In this document: positions 53,169 through 63,911 of the stretch, one piece after another
Layout: every line of letters starts with the position of its first letter
Position numbering within the stretch: position 1 is the first letter of the stretch
Assembly: GCA_008704415.1 (NCBI GenBank)
Contig: VXIS01000182.1
Location: forward strand, 30,923 to 94,922
Source of the DNA: Sphaerosporella brunnea
Taxonomy: Eukaryota; Ascomycota; Pezizomycetes; Pezizales; Pyronemataceae
DNA: 64,000 nt
Direction of reading: 5' to 3'
The notes under the pieces: model-generated
Database searches by the model: none
Told to the model about the DNA's origin: nothing
Seen by the model: only the letters and a program-made list of their open reading frames with translations
Made by a program: the position numbers and the translations under genes

Positions 53169-53902
53169 TGCTCCCCTCAGCAAGAAAGGGCCTGCTCAAG
53201 ACCTATGCCAACAAGCGGCACTCAGTAAGGGTTACTTTGGAACCATCAGCTACGATTCAGCGGTTGTAGTATGGCTAGGCAAGATGATTCAGATGATTGC
53301 ACTGTCCGTGCCGAATTGCGCAAGGCTTTAGCCGCCAAACAGGACCACCCTCCACCATGTCCATAAAACAGCGCAGGTACAAAGCAACTTCCATCTACAG
53401 CAGACCAAACGTCATAGACTTGCACAGCAATCAGTAAAGCCTATGAGCATGCGCGGAGAGGACGGCAGGATCATAAAATGTTATGCAGACCCAGTAAACC
53501 TAAGTGGAAAGGCCTCGTGTGCTGCGTGGGAATCGATTTGCCATCGTAAGACGAGTCCGTGGGCAACGGAGAACATCGGTGAAGATCAGAAAGACTGCGG
53601 TAGAAATGTGCTCAAGGACAGCTATCCCACTCTGGCAATGCTGTGGCACCATTCACATGTTTTCCGCGTACTATTGTTACATACTGATAGACCGCCAGCT
53701 CTGCGTTGTCTTTGAGCCACTCCCCTCCCCTCTCCCTTCAGCTATACACTCCTCACATGCGTCTCCAAATCCATGATCCGCAGTTCTTAGTCCTGATTCC
53801 TTCCTCATCCATGGGTAATATACCACCGCTCGGTGTCGTGGCCAAAACGCTGTTGGGATACTCCCAGCAACGCGAGGAGAGAGCACAGATTGGGTTTAAC
53901 GA

Positions 53903-54340
53903 ATGGCTGATGATCCTCCTGTCCAGTATCTGTCGACGGAGGAACGACCCCATTCCCTGCCCTCTGTCGTGAAATCTGATGGAAGCCTTCACAATCGTTT
54001 TCGGCAGCTTCCGGGTCAGTCAGCTAAGCATTTGCAATCACTATCGAAGGGTGCAGCAGTCAGCAACGTTTCCACCACCTTCCCACCCCTGCTCCCAGTC
54101 CGGTGTATAGGCGTTTTTGCACTTTTAGCGCGTTTTCGCTCGACGAGATCGTCCTCTATTCATTCCGTCGTGCCAGTTCACGGTGCAGCTCTTCAGTCGT
54201 GCATTGGACAACGGGACCAATCTCCCCCCTCCTGCGTCAAGTACCTCGCACGCGCCTCCTGGGTACCGTATGCTCGTCCGTGTTGGCGGGGCGCACGAGC
54301 GCCTGCAGCCGTTGAGATACACTGTTCGGGATGTTGGTGA
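53903..54340 (+). CDS. Hypothetical protein, 145 aa
   Basis: ATG frame without intron. N-terminal part hydrophilic (MADDPPVQYLSTEERPHSLP, VVKSDGSLHNRFRQLPGQ), later part hydrophobic-basic with four cysteines. No domain or paralogue recognised; stops cleanly with TGA. Confidence 0.4.
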   Translation: MADDPPVQYLSTEERPHSLPSVVKSDGSLHNRFRQLPGQSAKHLQSLSKGAAVSNVSTTFPPLLPVRCIGVFALLARFRSTRSSSIHSVVPVHGAALQSCIGQRDQSPPSCVKYLARASWVPYARPCWRGARAPAAVEIHCSGCW

Positions 54341-55060
54341 GTGCACTGTCGCTGTTGAGGGGGTAGTGGCGGCGAGGTGATGGTTGCTTGTTATTTTCCA
54401 CATCCGTTAGATGTTGGTATCAGCGTAATTCCACTGTACAAGCTGTACACCGCACGAACGGGAACGTGAATTCTGCCGGAGACCGTGGGGATAGCGCAGG
54501 GGCTCACAGGACGCAGTATTCGGCCATGTTAGTCAGCATTGACTCGAACGACATGTGAATCGGCTGGATAGATCGCAAGAGTGGAGGTGAGCGTGTCGAG
54601 TTGGAATGGGAAATGCCTGCCCGCAGTGGTTGTGGTCATTGAGCGGTGGGTAGTTGAGGAGAGGTTTCGTCTATTACCACCCTACGCCAACCTCTGCGAG
54701 TACCATTATGATGATGTGTGACCACAGCGCCATTTGGCAGTCACTGAAAGCTTATCCGCACGGGGGTGTTGAAGAATCACCTTTCGCGTGCTGGCAAATT
54801 TTATTTACACGCTTTTTCTGCAGTAGCACACGCTGGATTCTCTCAATATAAGGCTGTATCGCTTCGAGCATGTTAAAGAAAATAATCTTAACTTCCTACA
54901 CCCTCAGTTCAAGTACCTATATACAAAGAATCCGAGATTGTTCGGCCATCTCGCTCCCACCTCACCTTCAGGTGTTTAGGCCTCTACTCTTCCCAGAATA
55001 GCCCTTTTTGCAGGGTACCCTGCGTCTCTAAACACCCTCATTCGCACCTTACACGACACG
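54341..55060. other. No supported gene
   Basis: Only short frames; no repeat recognised. Confidence 0.4.
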
Positions 55061-55298
55061 GTGCCGGACATTTGCACTGCTCTGCGTCGTGTGCCATGGG
55101 TCGACCGCCTCCTCGTATTCCATTATCCCCCCCCCCACCCCCCACATACCACAGCTCAAGCCTCATGCAAAGCGACAGGCGCCTACTCCATCGACTGGTT
55201 GAACGACCCCATCCCTCCATCTTGTCGCAGGATGGGGACGTCCTCCAGGCGTTAACGGTGTTTGTTGTCGCAACGCATCAACGCCTGATGGGCCTGTT

Positions 55299-55346
55299 CG
55301 GGGTCCCACCGTGCTGTGTGGACAGCGATTTCTGGGTGGGACCCCG
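55299..55346. repeat. Long hairpin copy 1 (12-bp stem)
   Basis: CGGGGTCCCACC/GGTGGGACCCCG around a 24-nt loop, followed by a second small hairpin GCTGC/GCAGC. Confidence 0.85.
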
Positions 55347-55433
55347 AGAGCTGCTGGGAACGCAGCCAGACTGAGAGCTCACGGCTACTCGTACCCCCTT
55401 ATCCCTCCCTCCATCCCACCTGAAGGGCCTGTT

Positions 55434-55481
55434 CGGGGTCCCACCGTGCTGTGTGGACAGCAATTTCTGGGTGGGACCCCG
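55434..55481. repeat. Long hairpin copy 2 (12-bp stem)
   Basis: Same stem; loop differs by one base. Second hairpin loop TGGTATC instead of TGGGAAC. Confidence 0.85.
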
Positions 55482-55942
55482 AGCGCTGCTGGTATCGCAG
55501 CCAGACTGGGAGCTCACGGCTAGCCCCACATTCCCGTCGAAATACGGCGGGAGAGAAACTCGAGGCCAATCGTCCCTGTGGGCATGAGCCACGATGCGTA
55601 AACCTTCCGCACTGGCTGCGGCTGAGGACTGCACCAACAAACATCAGCCTGCGTCTTTTTCAGGATTCGCACGAGGGCATACCGTTGTGCTGGAGCTCCA
55701 GCAGCTTGAGCTCTGGCATTCTCACTGCTTTGTGTCGTGTGGCATGGGGTCGACCGCCAACTCGTATCCCCTTATCCCTCCCTCCATCCCACTGCCCAAA
55801 CCCTTTTGCAGAGCGACAGGCGCCTATGCCAGCGACTCCTGGTTGAACGCCCCCATCCCCCCATCTTGTCGCAGGATGGGGACGTCCTCCAGGCGGTAAC
55901 GGTGTTTGTTCGAGCAACGCATCAACGCCTGATGGGCCTGTT

Positions 55943-55990
55943 CGGGGTCCCACCGTGCTGTGTGGACAGCGATTTCTGGGTGGGACCCCG
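55943..55990. repeat. Long hairpin copy 3 (12-bp stem)
   Basis: Identical stem to copy 1, in the second 648-bp repeat. Confidence 0.85.
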
Positions 55991-56077
55991 AGAGCTGCTG
56001 GGAACGCAGCCAGACTGAGAGCTCACGGCTGATCGTATCCCCTTATCCCTCCCCCCATCCCACCTGATGGGCCTGTT

Positions 56078-56125
56078 CGGGGTCCCACCGTCCTGTGTGG
56101 ACTGCAATTTCTGGGTGGGACCCCG
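56078..56125. repeat. Long hairpin copy 4 (12-bp stem)
   Basis: Same stem; loop has two changes, stem has none. Confidence 0.85.
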
Positions 56126-56804
56126 AGCGCTGCTGGTATCGCAGCCAGACTGGGAGCTCACGGCTAGCCCCACATTCCCGTCGAAATACGCCGGGAGTGA
56201 AACTCGAGGCCAATCGTGACTGTGGGCTTGTGCCACGATGCGTAAACCTTCCGCGCTGGCTGCGGCTGAGGACTGCACCCACAAACATCAGCCTCCGTCT
56301 TTTTCAGGATTCGCACGAGGGCATACCGGTGTGCTGGAACTCCAGCAGCTTGAGCTCGGGCATTTGGGCAGCCGCAGCCAGTTGTGGCGATGTCGTGGAT
56401 GTGCGTGTTGTCAGGGTAACCGCCGCGGACGACATCCGCTGTTCGGGGGATGGTGGTGGATGGCAGCGGGACGCACCGCCACCGAAAACTCGAAAACTGC
56501 CAAGTAGGGCAGCTCGATGCTTGCCGAGACGACTGTGCGATTACTGAAGTGTCGGTGCTCGGAGATGCCAAGTTCAGGGAAAATGGCATTTGCCGCAAGG
56601 AGGTAAGGATTTCGTAGGATGTGGAGATCGTCGCAGTTGAGAGATGAGAAGAGGTAGATGTCAAGAGGAGCAGAGGTATAAAACCAACGACAACGAGGGG
56701 ATGTGAGGTGAGACTGGGGGTGACGTGGAGGGTACAAAACTGGATGGTTCACCCGAAGTCGAGGAGAGAGAGGAGCTACGCGTGCAGTCAAACGCGTTTT
56801 TGAG

Positions 56805-57233
56805 ATGTGTGAGAATTCGTGGTGTCGTTCAGCTTCACCCTTGATTTTGTGCCCTAACACCACCTTGCAAGAGTTTGTATTTGACTGGCGAGTGCCCTCT
56901 CGTTGGCGCAACCTTGCCCACACACTCACCCTTGCTTCAAACCTCGCGCACGCTGTCTCTTCACGCAGCAACCACCCTCCAACCGCCAACACACGCCAGG
57001 CAAAATCGCATTGGTTTCAATCTGGCGGCTCCAGCACTGCTCGCCAGAGCGCAGTCATCAGGCACCCACCAACCGCCAACGCAGACCAAGCGAAATCGCA
57101 TTGGTTTCAATCTGGCGGCACTAGCACTGCTCGCCAGAGTGCAGTCATCAGGACCACAGACAGCCACGAGCACGATCGAACGCCTTTTACGCGGAAGGCG
57201 AAGCACAACCTGGCTTGGAGAACACGTATGTAG
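56805..57233 (+). CDS. Candidate protein with two 30-residue repeats, 142 aa
   Basis: ATG frame. A 90-bp unit is repeated at 56979 and 57069, so the protein repeats QAKSHWFQSGGSSTARQSAV twice in frame with three changes. Flanks: FDWRVPSRWRNLAHTLTLAS before, DRTPFTRKAKHNLAWRTR after. The opposite strand is also open for up to 193 codons (56992-56411), with a leucine-rich segment; which one is real is unclear. Confidence 0.4.
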   Translation: MCENSWCRSASPLILCPNTTLQEFVFDWRVPSRWRNLAHTLTLASNLAHAVSSRSNHPPTANTRQAKSHWFQSGGSSTARQSAVIRHPPTANADQAKSHWFQSGGTSTARQSAVIRTTDSHEHDRTPFTRKAKHNLAWRTRM

Positions 57234-57309
57234 CCTCTCGCTTGCCTGTATGCACTTTGCTGATATCACGCGAAGCATAGCAGGAAGATGTTGCGCACGA
57301 TACCCTCCG

Positions 57310-58270
57310 GTCGGCGAGGAACTCCTATTTTAGGGGCTCTTCGTCCCCGGGGGGTATCATGAATATCTGCGTAGAAACGCAGGACTGGAATTTTTACCTT
57401 TGGCTGCCTGCGGGCACAACCACCGGCAAACCAGTTAGTATATCACCTTTTCAACCACTTGCGCGCACCTCACTGACATCAAGCTGCAAGACTTGGTTAG
57501 GCAGCCCCGCGCATGGTGAACTTCTCCCGGCGGGGCTGCCTTCTTGGCACTCCTCGCCGTCAACAATGCAGCCCTCAGCAATCGGCGCCTACGCCCAAGG
57601 TAACACCACCAACCAACAGGTGGACGATGGAGTCGCGTCACACCGGGCCGGTGGCCTCGGCGGGCTTACGAGGCCGCCGGTCGGCGAGGAGCTCCTATTT
57701 TAGGGGCTCCTCGCCCCCGGGAGGTATCAGGAGTATCTGGACTGGAATTTTCACCTTTGGCTGCCTGCGGGCACAACCACCCGCAAACCAGTTAGTATAT
57801 CACCTTTTCAACCACTTGCGCGCACCTCACTAACATCAAGCTGCAAGACTTGGTTAGGCAGCCCCGTGCATGGCGAACTTCTCCCGGCGGGGCTGCCTTC
57901 CTAGCACCCCTCGCCCCCGGGAGGTATCAGGAGTATCTGCATAGAAACGCAGGACTGCAATTTTCACCTTTCGCTGCCTGAGGGCCCAACCACCAGCAAA
58001 CCCGTCGGTATATCACCTTTTCGTCCACTTGCGCGCACCTCACTAACATCAAGCTGCAAGACTTGGTTAGGCAGCCCCGTGCATGGCGAACTTCTGCCGG
58101 CGGGGCTGCCTTCCTGGCACTCCTCGCCCCCGGGAGGTATCAGGAGTATCTGGACAGAAAAGCAGGACTGGAATTTCCACCTTTCGCTGCCTGAGGGCCC
58201 AACCACCAGCAACCCCGTCGGTATATCACCTTTTCAACCACTTGCGCGCACCTCACTGACATCAAGGTGC
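57310..58270 (-). repeat. Four tandem cassettes of about 200 bp (one interrupted)
   Basis: Each copy holds GGCAGCCCCG/CGGGGCTGCC (10-bp stem, for example 57500-57509 with 57531-57540) and CTGCGT/ACGCAG hairpins. Each also holds, on the minus strand, an intron-like stretch with GTGATATACTAACTGG or its variant, ending CCCGCAG or CCCTCAG. Confidence 0.75.
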
Positions 58271-58626
58271 AAGACTCGGTTGGGCAGCTCCGCCCACAAC
58301 GAACTGCCGCGAGCGAGTGGCTTCTTCCGAGGAGCTCCTCGCCGTGGCGGGGAGCCCGTATCGGAAAACTCGACAAGATTTTCGGAACAGCAGGTTTGGT
58401 CCCGGTTTTGATGCCTTCCCCTCGCCTGCTCACGCCCTCCGTTCTGCCGCCATAGGCGGGTCGACTCACTGGATGTGAGTTCACCCCATTGGGGCGGCAA
58501 CGCCACTTGTTCGGCGGCGTCCTTTGCGGCTTGAGCCTTGCGCGTTGTGCGCATTCCGCCTACGCCCTTTGCCCCATTCGGGGCATCCCCCCTGCCCTGT
58601 TCATCCCCCGCACAAAACGAACGCAA
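58252..58626 (-). CDS. Candidate exon leading into the 57-58 kb cassettes
   Basis: Open for 125 codons with clear protein character and no low-complexity: RTTRKAQAAKDAAEQVALPP, QWGELTSSESTRLWRQNG, DQTCCSENLVEFSDTGS, LWAELPNRVLHLDVSE, then GTGCGC. The end NRVLHLDVSE recurs in every downstream cassette (NQVLQLDVSE). No ATG is seen at its start, though ATG at about 58555 is in frame. Function unknown. Confidence 0.5.
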
Positions 58627-58794
58627 GTGGTGGTTGATCCAGGGGAGGACGAGGCTGGTGAAGAGGAGTAAACTCCTCTGGTGGCCATGGCAACGTTTCG
58701 TGTTTTCCGGTCTGTTTCTTTCCTTCGTCGTTCCGCCTATACCTTTCGCGTTGTTTGGTGCGATTGGTATTCGCGGTTGAAGCTTGAGATCACA

Positions 58795-59184
58795 TCACCG
58801 GGCCGTGCATTCCGGGAACGGCGTTGGAGGAGACTTGGCGAACTGTGGTTCCGCTACCGCGCACGAGGCTACCCAAACCCGCGAGTGGGAGAAATTGTTG
58901 GAAAGCGGAGCGTGGTTTTGTTGGCATAATGCCAACAAGTGGACTTGCTGGAACAGCCAAAAGCGCATGTCGCGGTGCACGGGCTTTGGAGGTGCGAAAG
59001 GAGGTGCTTTGCAGGACTCAACGACATTGAACAAGGCTTGCACTTGATCAATGACGACGCATTTTGCAATGGCGGTGGACAGGATATAGGTGGAGACGGG
59101 ATATGGGTCTGCCATAATCTTTAGAGGCTGCATGCAGACAATAGATATGATTACCCATCCAGAACGTGTGCAAATAATAATCAA
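58795..59184 (-). CDS. Uncertain ORF, 129 codons
   Basis: A frame with hydrophobic and cysteine-containing segments (VVIDQVQALFNVVESCKAPP, FWLFQQVHLLALCQQNHAPL). No ATG at its start; internal ATGs exist. Plus-strand frames overlap. Confidence 0.25.
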   Translation of the reverse strand: MIIICTRSGWVIISIVCMQPLKIMADPYPVSTYILSTAIAKCVVIDQVQALFNVVESCKAPPFAPPKPVHRDMRFWLFQQVHLLALCQQNHAPLSNNFSHSRVWVASCAVAEPQFAKSPPTPFPECTAR

Positions 59185-59713
59185 CTAGGCCTTTTGAAAA
59201 TTTGCTGCTTACAAAACCAGCCCCTGCTGCAGACGTACCCAACAGGCCAACGGTGATCCCGTTATTTCAGGCATGACATTGTGGATGCGTCCATGGTAAT
59301 GTTCGGGCACGGACAACGTGCTTGGAAAGAATTGTATGCATGGACATTGATGGAGCGTACATAGGGACAACTATCCGCCCTCTCCCTCGTACCATTGAGC
59401 CCAATACAATCTCATTCCAGTTCTCCTTTTTGATATCAGCTCAATATGTTGTGAAACACAATTACCTAGATCCAGGCGAACTTTTAACTATTGCACGCCG
59501 CTGTCCGGAGCACCATCATAAACCTTGGAAAGCATCCCAAAGCTGGGCATCAAGGTCAAAATCATCGGCTTCGGTAGGGACCTCGAAGCATTCTTCCGGT
59601 ATACTCATTGTAGACTGTCTTCTCCTCATCGTCGGCTCCCCGATCAATATCTTAGTCACATAATGACATCCACTTGTTGAGGTGGTTGCCGGTTCCGCTT
59701 CTTGCTGCTGAAG

Positions 59714-59892
59714 TCACCAGTCGTGAAGAACTCCAGCTGAGAAGGCATTGACGGCACGGGGATCGCGCAGTAATCTCGCGACAACGTGCAAGGTGAGGAT
59801 ACAGACTTTTGTTTTCGAATTGACCTTCTTTCCGGCACTTGGAGCTGCATAAAGTTCGTCCTTCACGATTGGTTGAGCAAGATGGATCTCAG
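59714..59892 (-). CDS. Candidate exon
   Basis: After an acceptor-like GACCTGAG the frame reads PEIHLAQPIVKDELYAAPSA, KVCILTLHVVARLLRDPRA and ends soon after. An overlapping frame continues to 59656 (TTGDFSSKKRNRQPPQQVDV), so a splice or frameshift near 59740 may join them. Confidence 0.3.
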
Positions 59893-60511
59893 GTCCCCAC
59901 ACCTCAGGTCGTCATCTCGACAGAGTGACTCCGCCGGAGGCCTACCGAGAACTCTTCGGTGGTAGGAGACTGAAAATACGGTGGCCGCTGGAGCAGACAT
60001 TTCGCGACGGAGTGAAGCATGGAGCGGCTGAGAGTGTTGTGTCGGTAGAGGGTGTGCTGGAAGGTAGTCGCAAAGCTGGTTCTCTTAACCGGCGGAATGC
60101 TTCTTCAGATCCGGTTCTCGATCCTTGCTGTTCAATGGAGGTCAAGGTCAGTATCTTCGGATTTCGGGCTTTGGACACCCAATTTGCCACAGGGAGTTGT
60201 CGTTCAAGTAGATTCTGTACTTAGTCGAGGCGCCCTTTCCGCTCAGACTGTCCGCGAGCAGATGGCTATCTTGGTATCTTCAGGTTATGGCAGCCTGTCC
60301 AGTGCGCAAATAGTTATATTACTGTATCACCTATCCAGCGCCTATCATGGCCACTCAGTCGTATTCATTCACATCTACACATGGAGCGTTCGCTCTTTCC
60401 AACCCACGAAGGTTTTTAGCTACAAACTGTCTCCTCCGTCGTTGCCATGTCGCATTTTGCGCCCAGCACTAGCATCCATCGACTCGCCAGCGTCAGCCAC
60501 AACGACATGCC

Positions 60512-60811
60512 ATGTCATCCGCTCTCAGCAAGCAAGTGTCGACGCGGCCAAACCAAACAGCACCCAACCAACAGCCACAGCGGAGCGGCCGTCCCAGCGC
60601 CACGCAGATCAACGCCAGAAGCGATGTCAAGATCGCCGCGGTCAAGGACAATTTCCAAACTAGAACCGAGTGCTTTGCGGTGAAGCTGCCCATTTCCCCG
60701 CTCGGCGCCATTTGCTCCGGGAACCCCAACAAGACCAACGCGCAGCTGCGGAGTGCCGCCACGACTGGTGCGGCGACGGTTTCAAACAGCCGCACAAGAC
60801 CAACCACATGA
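60512..60811 (+). CDS. Hypothetical protein, 99 aa
   Basis: ATG frame with strong C-ending codon bias. Hydrophilic N-terminus (STRPNQTAPNQQPQRSGRPS), then INARSDVKIAAVKDNFQTRT and FAVKLPISPLGAICSGN. No domain recognised. A longer plus frame (60052-60663) overlaps and might be an upstream exon in another phase. Confidence 0.5.
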   Translation: MSSALSKQVSTRPNQTAPNQQPQRSGRPSATQINARSDVKIAAVKDNFQTRTECFAVKLPISPLGAICSGNPNKTNAQLRSAATTGAATVSNSRTRPTT

Positions 60812-61049
60812 AGGATTCGGCGTAGAACGTCAACCCGTCAGGATCTCCTAACGACTGCACCCCAAGTCCAAATATCCGCACTGCAGGAGACGCGCCGAGT
60901 CACAGCACCATCAGCCGACCTGCAAAACATCCCATCACTGCGCCCCCCGTTCTTCAGACGGATCCTGCGACTGTCCCCCGGGGAGGGGGGGTCATCACCG
61001 CTCGATTGTCCGCTTCCAGTTTGCTGCCGGGCGGCAATCCAGCGCACGT

Positions 61050-61740
61050 GACGAGCCTCCAAAGCCATACCGCCAACGTCAGAGGGCGGCGGGTGAGGGT
61101 ATCCTTTTTGACTCCCGAGAAGCGCCCTATCCCACAGTACTACACCCTACAACACTTCGTCAGAGACCCAATGTTTGCGTCTCTTTCCCTTGACGCCGGA
61201 AGACGGCGAGAACGGCGATGAGCTGCTCCACGCGACTTGGGGCAGCAACATCTGGCTGCCAGAAGCTGGAGCCGAGCAGCTCGACGATACCCAGATATGG
61301 GCCAAAGCCGTAACCCCAACGTCAGCCGGGGGGGGGGGGGGTTTATGATGCTATCATAGGTTTTTATTTGGACTCCGGAGGAGAGGAAGAACGATGAGCA
61401 GTCGCTTCAAGCGCCATAAATTGGGCTGCCAGACACGGCCAGCGAAAACCTCCTTGGTCTGCCGAGGATACGATTCACCGACATGCCTCCAAAGCCTTGG
61501 CCCCAACGTCAGGGGGGGGGGGGGGGTTTATGATGCTATCATAGGTTTTTATTTGGACTCCGGAGGAGAGGAAGAACGATGAGCAGTCGCTTCAAGCGCC
61601 ATAATTCGGCTGCCAGACACGGCCAGCGAACACCTCCTTGATGACACCCAGGTCTGCCGAGGATACGCTTCACCGACATGCCTCCAAAGCCTTGGCCCCA
61701 ACGTCAGGGTGGGGGGGGGGGGGGTGGGGGTTTACCACCA
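61050..61740. repeat. Tandem units of about 180-200 bp with poly-G tracts
   Basis: Four diverged units share CTCCAAAGCC, CCCAACGTCAG and then a run of 11 or more G (61321, 61508, 61709; first unit lacks the run), and TTTATGATGCTATCATAGG, itself a short palindrome. G-run lengths may be assembly-dependent. Confidence 0.7.
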
Positions 61741-61749
61741 TGCTAGCCT

Positions 61750-62345
61750 CGCTATTGTATTGGGTTTGACTACCTTGGAGGGAGAGTACGGTGCGCTGGC
61801 CGGGGTCCAGAAGAGGCAACAATCACAAGGTCCTGGACCCGAAGCAAAGCCCGACCGCAAACCGACAAAGCGCAGAAGGAAAGCACACAAGCCGGGGTGA
61901 GCTGGTCGTGGCCGAAAAGAGGCAACAATCACAAGGTCCTGGACCCGAAGCAAAACCCGACCGCAAACCGAAAAAGCGCACAAGGAAAGCACACAAGCCG
62001 GGGTACAGCGCTGACCCCGGCATGAGGCCTCAAGGAGCATCGAGCGAGATAGCGGTTGTCGCCCAGACGAAATCGGACTGGTTTGCCAGAAGTGGGTTAC
62101 GTCCCCGCGCCCTCGCTATTGGGTTTGCCTACCTTGGAGGGAGAGTACGGTGCGGTGGTCGGGGTTCAAAAGAGGCAACAGTCACGGGGTCCTGGTCCCG
62201 AAGCAAAACCCGGCCGCAAACCGAAAAAACGCACAAGGAAAGCATACAAGACGGGGTACAGCGCTGACCCCGGCGTGAGGCCTCCGCAAGCATCGAGCGA
62301 GATAACGGTTGTCGGCCAGACGGAACCGGCCTGGATTGCCAAAAG
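61750..62345. repeat. Tandem basic-repeat units
   Basis: Three copies of a stretch coding KRQQSQGPGPEAKPDRKP then KKRTRKAHKPG on the plus strand, in different frames. Two are followed by SADPGxRPxxASSEI. The minus strand has a GTAGGC..CCAG intron-like segment of 55 nt in one copy. Coding strand undecided. Confidence 0.65.
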
Positions 62346-62722
62346 TTGGTTACGTCCCCTCGCTCTATTGGGACCGAATAGAACAATTACCAATCCGCTG
62401 GATTGGAAGTTTCGACCTGATTTTTGGCGTTCTATCGCCGCCAAATAGACCGTTGTTATAGATAGGGGTTCCCGAACCCTGTTCTACCTATTGGATCTAT
62501 GCAGCACGTCGTTTGTTGCACAGAACATCGATCTATTCGGCCGCTATGGAGCTACGGGAAGTCACCAGTGGTTAAGATACCGCGAAGGAAAGAAAGCGAT
62601 AATTCTCCACGCGCAGGGAAATGGAGGCGTTGGTACTCTGTTATTTTTGCTTTTTTGCTCTTTGTTTCAATGGTTTTGTTTTATTGAGTAATTTTGTTAG
62701 TATCTGCGGTTATTCTCATTAG

Positions 62723-63103
62723 GGGAGTTCAGACTGGCGGGTTTTTGCCGGGTTTTGGGTGAGGTTTTTGGTACCGAAACCAAGCCCAAAAACCCTTTGT
62801 TGAAACTTCTCGGGAGGTGCTTCACCTTTTTTTTGTGAGGTTTCGATGGTTTCGCCCCGAGGTTTCTCTCTAGCGGAAACGAAAAAAAATTCTTCCATCC
62901 TCCGCATTGCATCTCCTACCACCTATCCGCCCCGGGGAAGCCCATGTCCCGCCAAAAAAAAAAAATCAAAAAAAAAAAAATCTATAGAAGTTTCGATCAA
63001 CACTTTTCCTGGGGGAGTTCAGACCAAAACCAGGTTTTTCGCGGGTTTTTTTCGTCGAAACCATACCACCAAAACCCGGCAAAACCCGCCAGTCTGAACT
63101 CCC
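62723..63103. mobile_element. Inverted-repeat element with GGGAGTTCAGACTGG ends
   Basis: About 35-bp inverted termini (GGGAGTTCAGACTGGCGGGT) at both ends and an extra internal copy at 63013. No matching TSD was found, and the interior has A-runs and no transposase. Probably a rearranged MITE. Confidence 0.6.
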
Positions 63104-63911
63104 ATATTTGCTCGGTTACTTTCTGTTAGAGTTTTGCTCTTCATTTGGTCAACATCGTAAATGTATTGTGCGTTTGTTTTCCACTATTGTTGCTTTTCAC
63201 CAGCTGAAGTGCTAAAGTACTTGCTCACCACACGAGATCATTATAAACTGCACGTCCTGTTGTCTCTCTAGCAGAGGGTTTCGAGTGTGTGGGTTATGGC
63301 TTCTGATCACATTGGGATCTGCGATCCATCGTGTCCAGCAACAGTTCATTGCACAGTGCTGAGCATTGATGATTGTATAACACCATGTGCATTTGTGCGT
63401 ATCTGTCTATTGGCTACAATCACTTTGGTGCTGCGCCCACCGTCGCAATGGCAAGGTCACGGCAGGGGCAAGTGTTTATACAGAAAAATATGTTCAATCC
63501 TGACCAGAAGCTATCCTGTAGGTCTACAGGCCGGCCTGCCAGCCTAGAGGCTGGTATTTTCGACAGGACAGCTTACTCGGTAGACAGAAATTTAGTGCAG
63601 GCCACCCAAAATATATTTTCCCGGCTGGTCAGCCTACGCAGTAGATTATCTACCCGTGGCTATCAGATCTTTTCAACCTCCGAGATCAACTACCTACAAC
63701 TACACCTTTACATGATGTCTGCGCCGCGTTCCCATTCAGCTGCCTCCGGAAGCAGTAACTTTGCACCATTCACTCTCGAGAGCTGTTGGGTCTTCGATAG
63801 CTGGCTTTACTTGCGAGAGAGTCGGATAATGCGGTCGCGGTAATGATAACTAAGCAATGGTTGATATTTCCCCATAGCAAGCCAGAGAAAGGACCTGCTC
63901 AACAGGACAAA

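Larger units (their letters stand above)
55075..56370 (-). repeat. Two 648-bp direct repeats with paralogous minus frames
   Basis: Copies start at 55075 and 55723. Each has a 120-codon minus frame (55640-55278, 56284-55922) reading SSAAASAEGLRIVA, WPRVSLPPYFDGNVGLAVSS and GPTQKLLSTQHGGTPNRP. Each is preceded by a 54-nt intron-like segment (55629-55682, 56273-56326: GTATGC, GGCTGATG, GTGCAG). The frames differ mostly by single substitutions and both stay open. Confidence 0.75.

Noticed and set aside
61750..62448. Basic repeat protein (KRQQSQGPGPEAKP) as a confident gene
   Set aside because: The three copies are in different frames, the minus strand is also open and no consistent splice model was found.
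62723..63103. Target duplication around the GGGAGTTCAGACTGG element
   Set aside because: Neither 8-bp nor 9-11 bp flanks agree, so the superfamily is left open.
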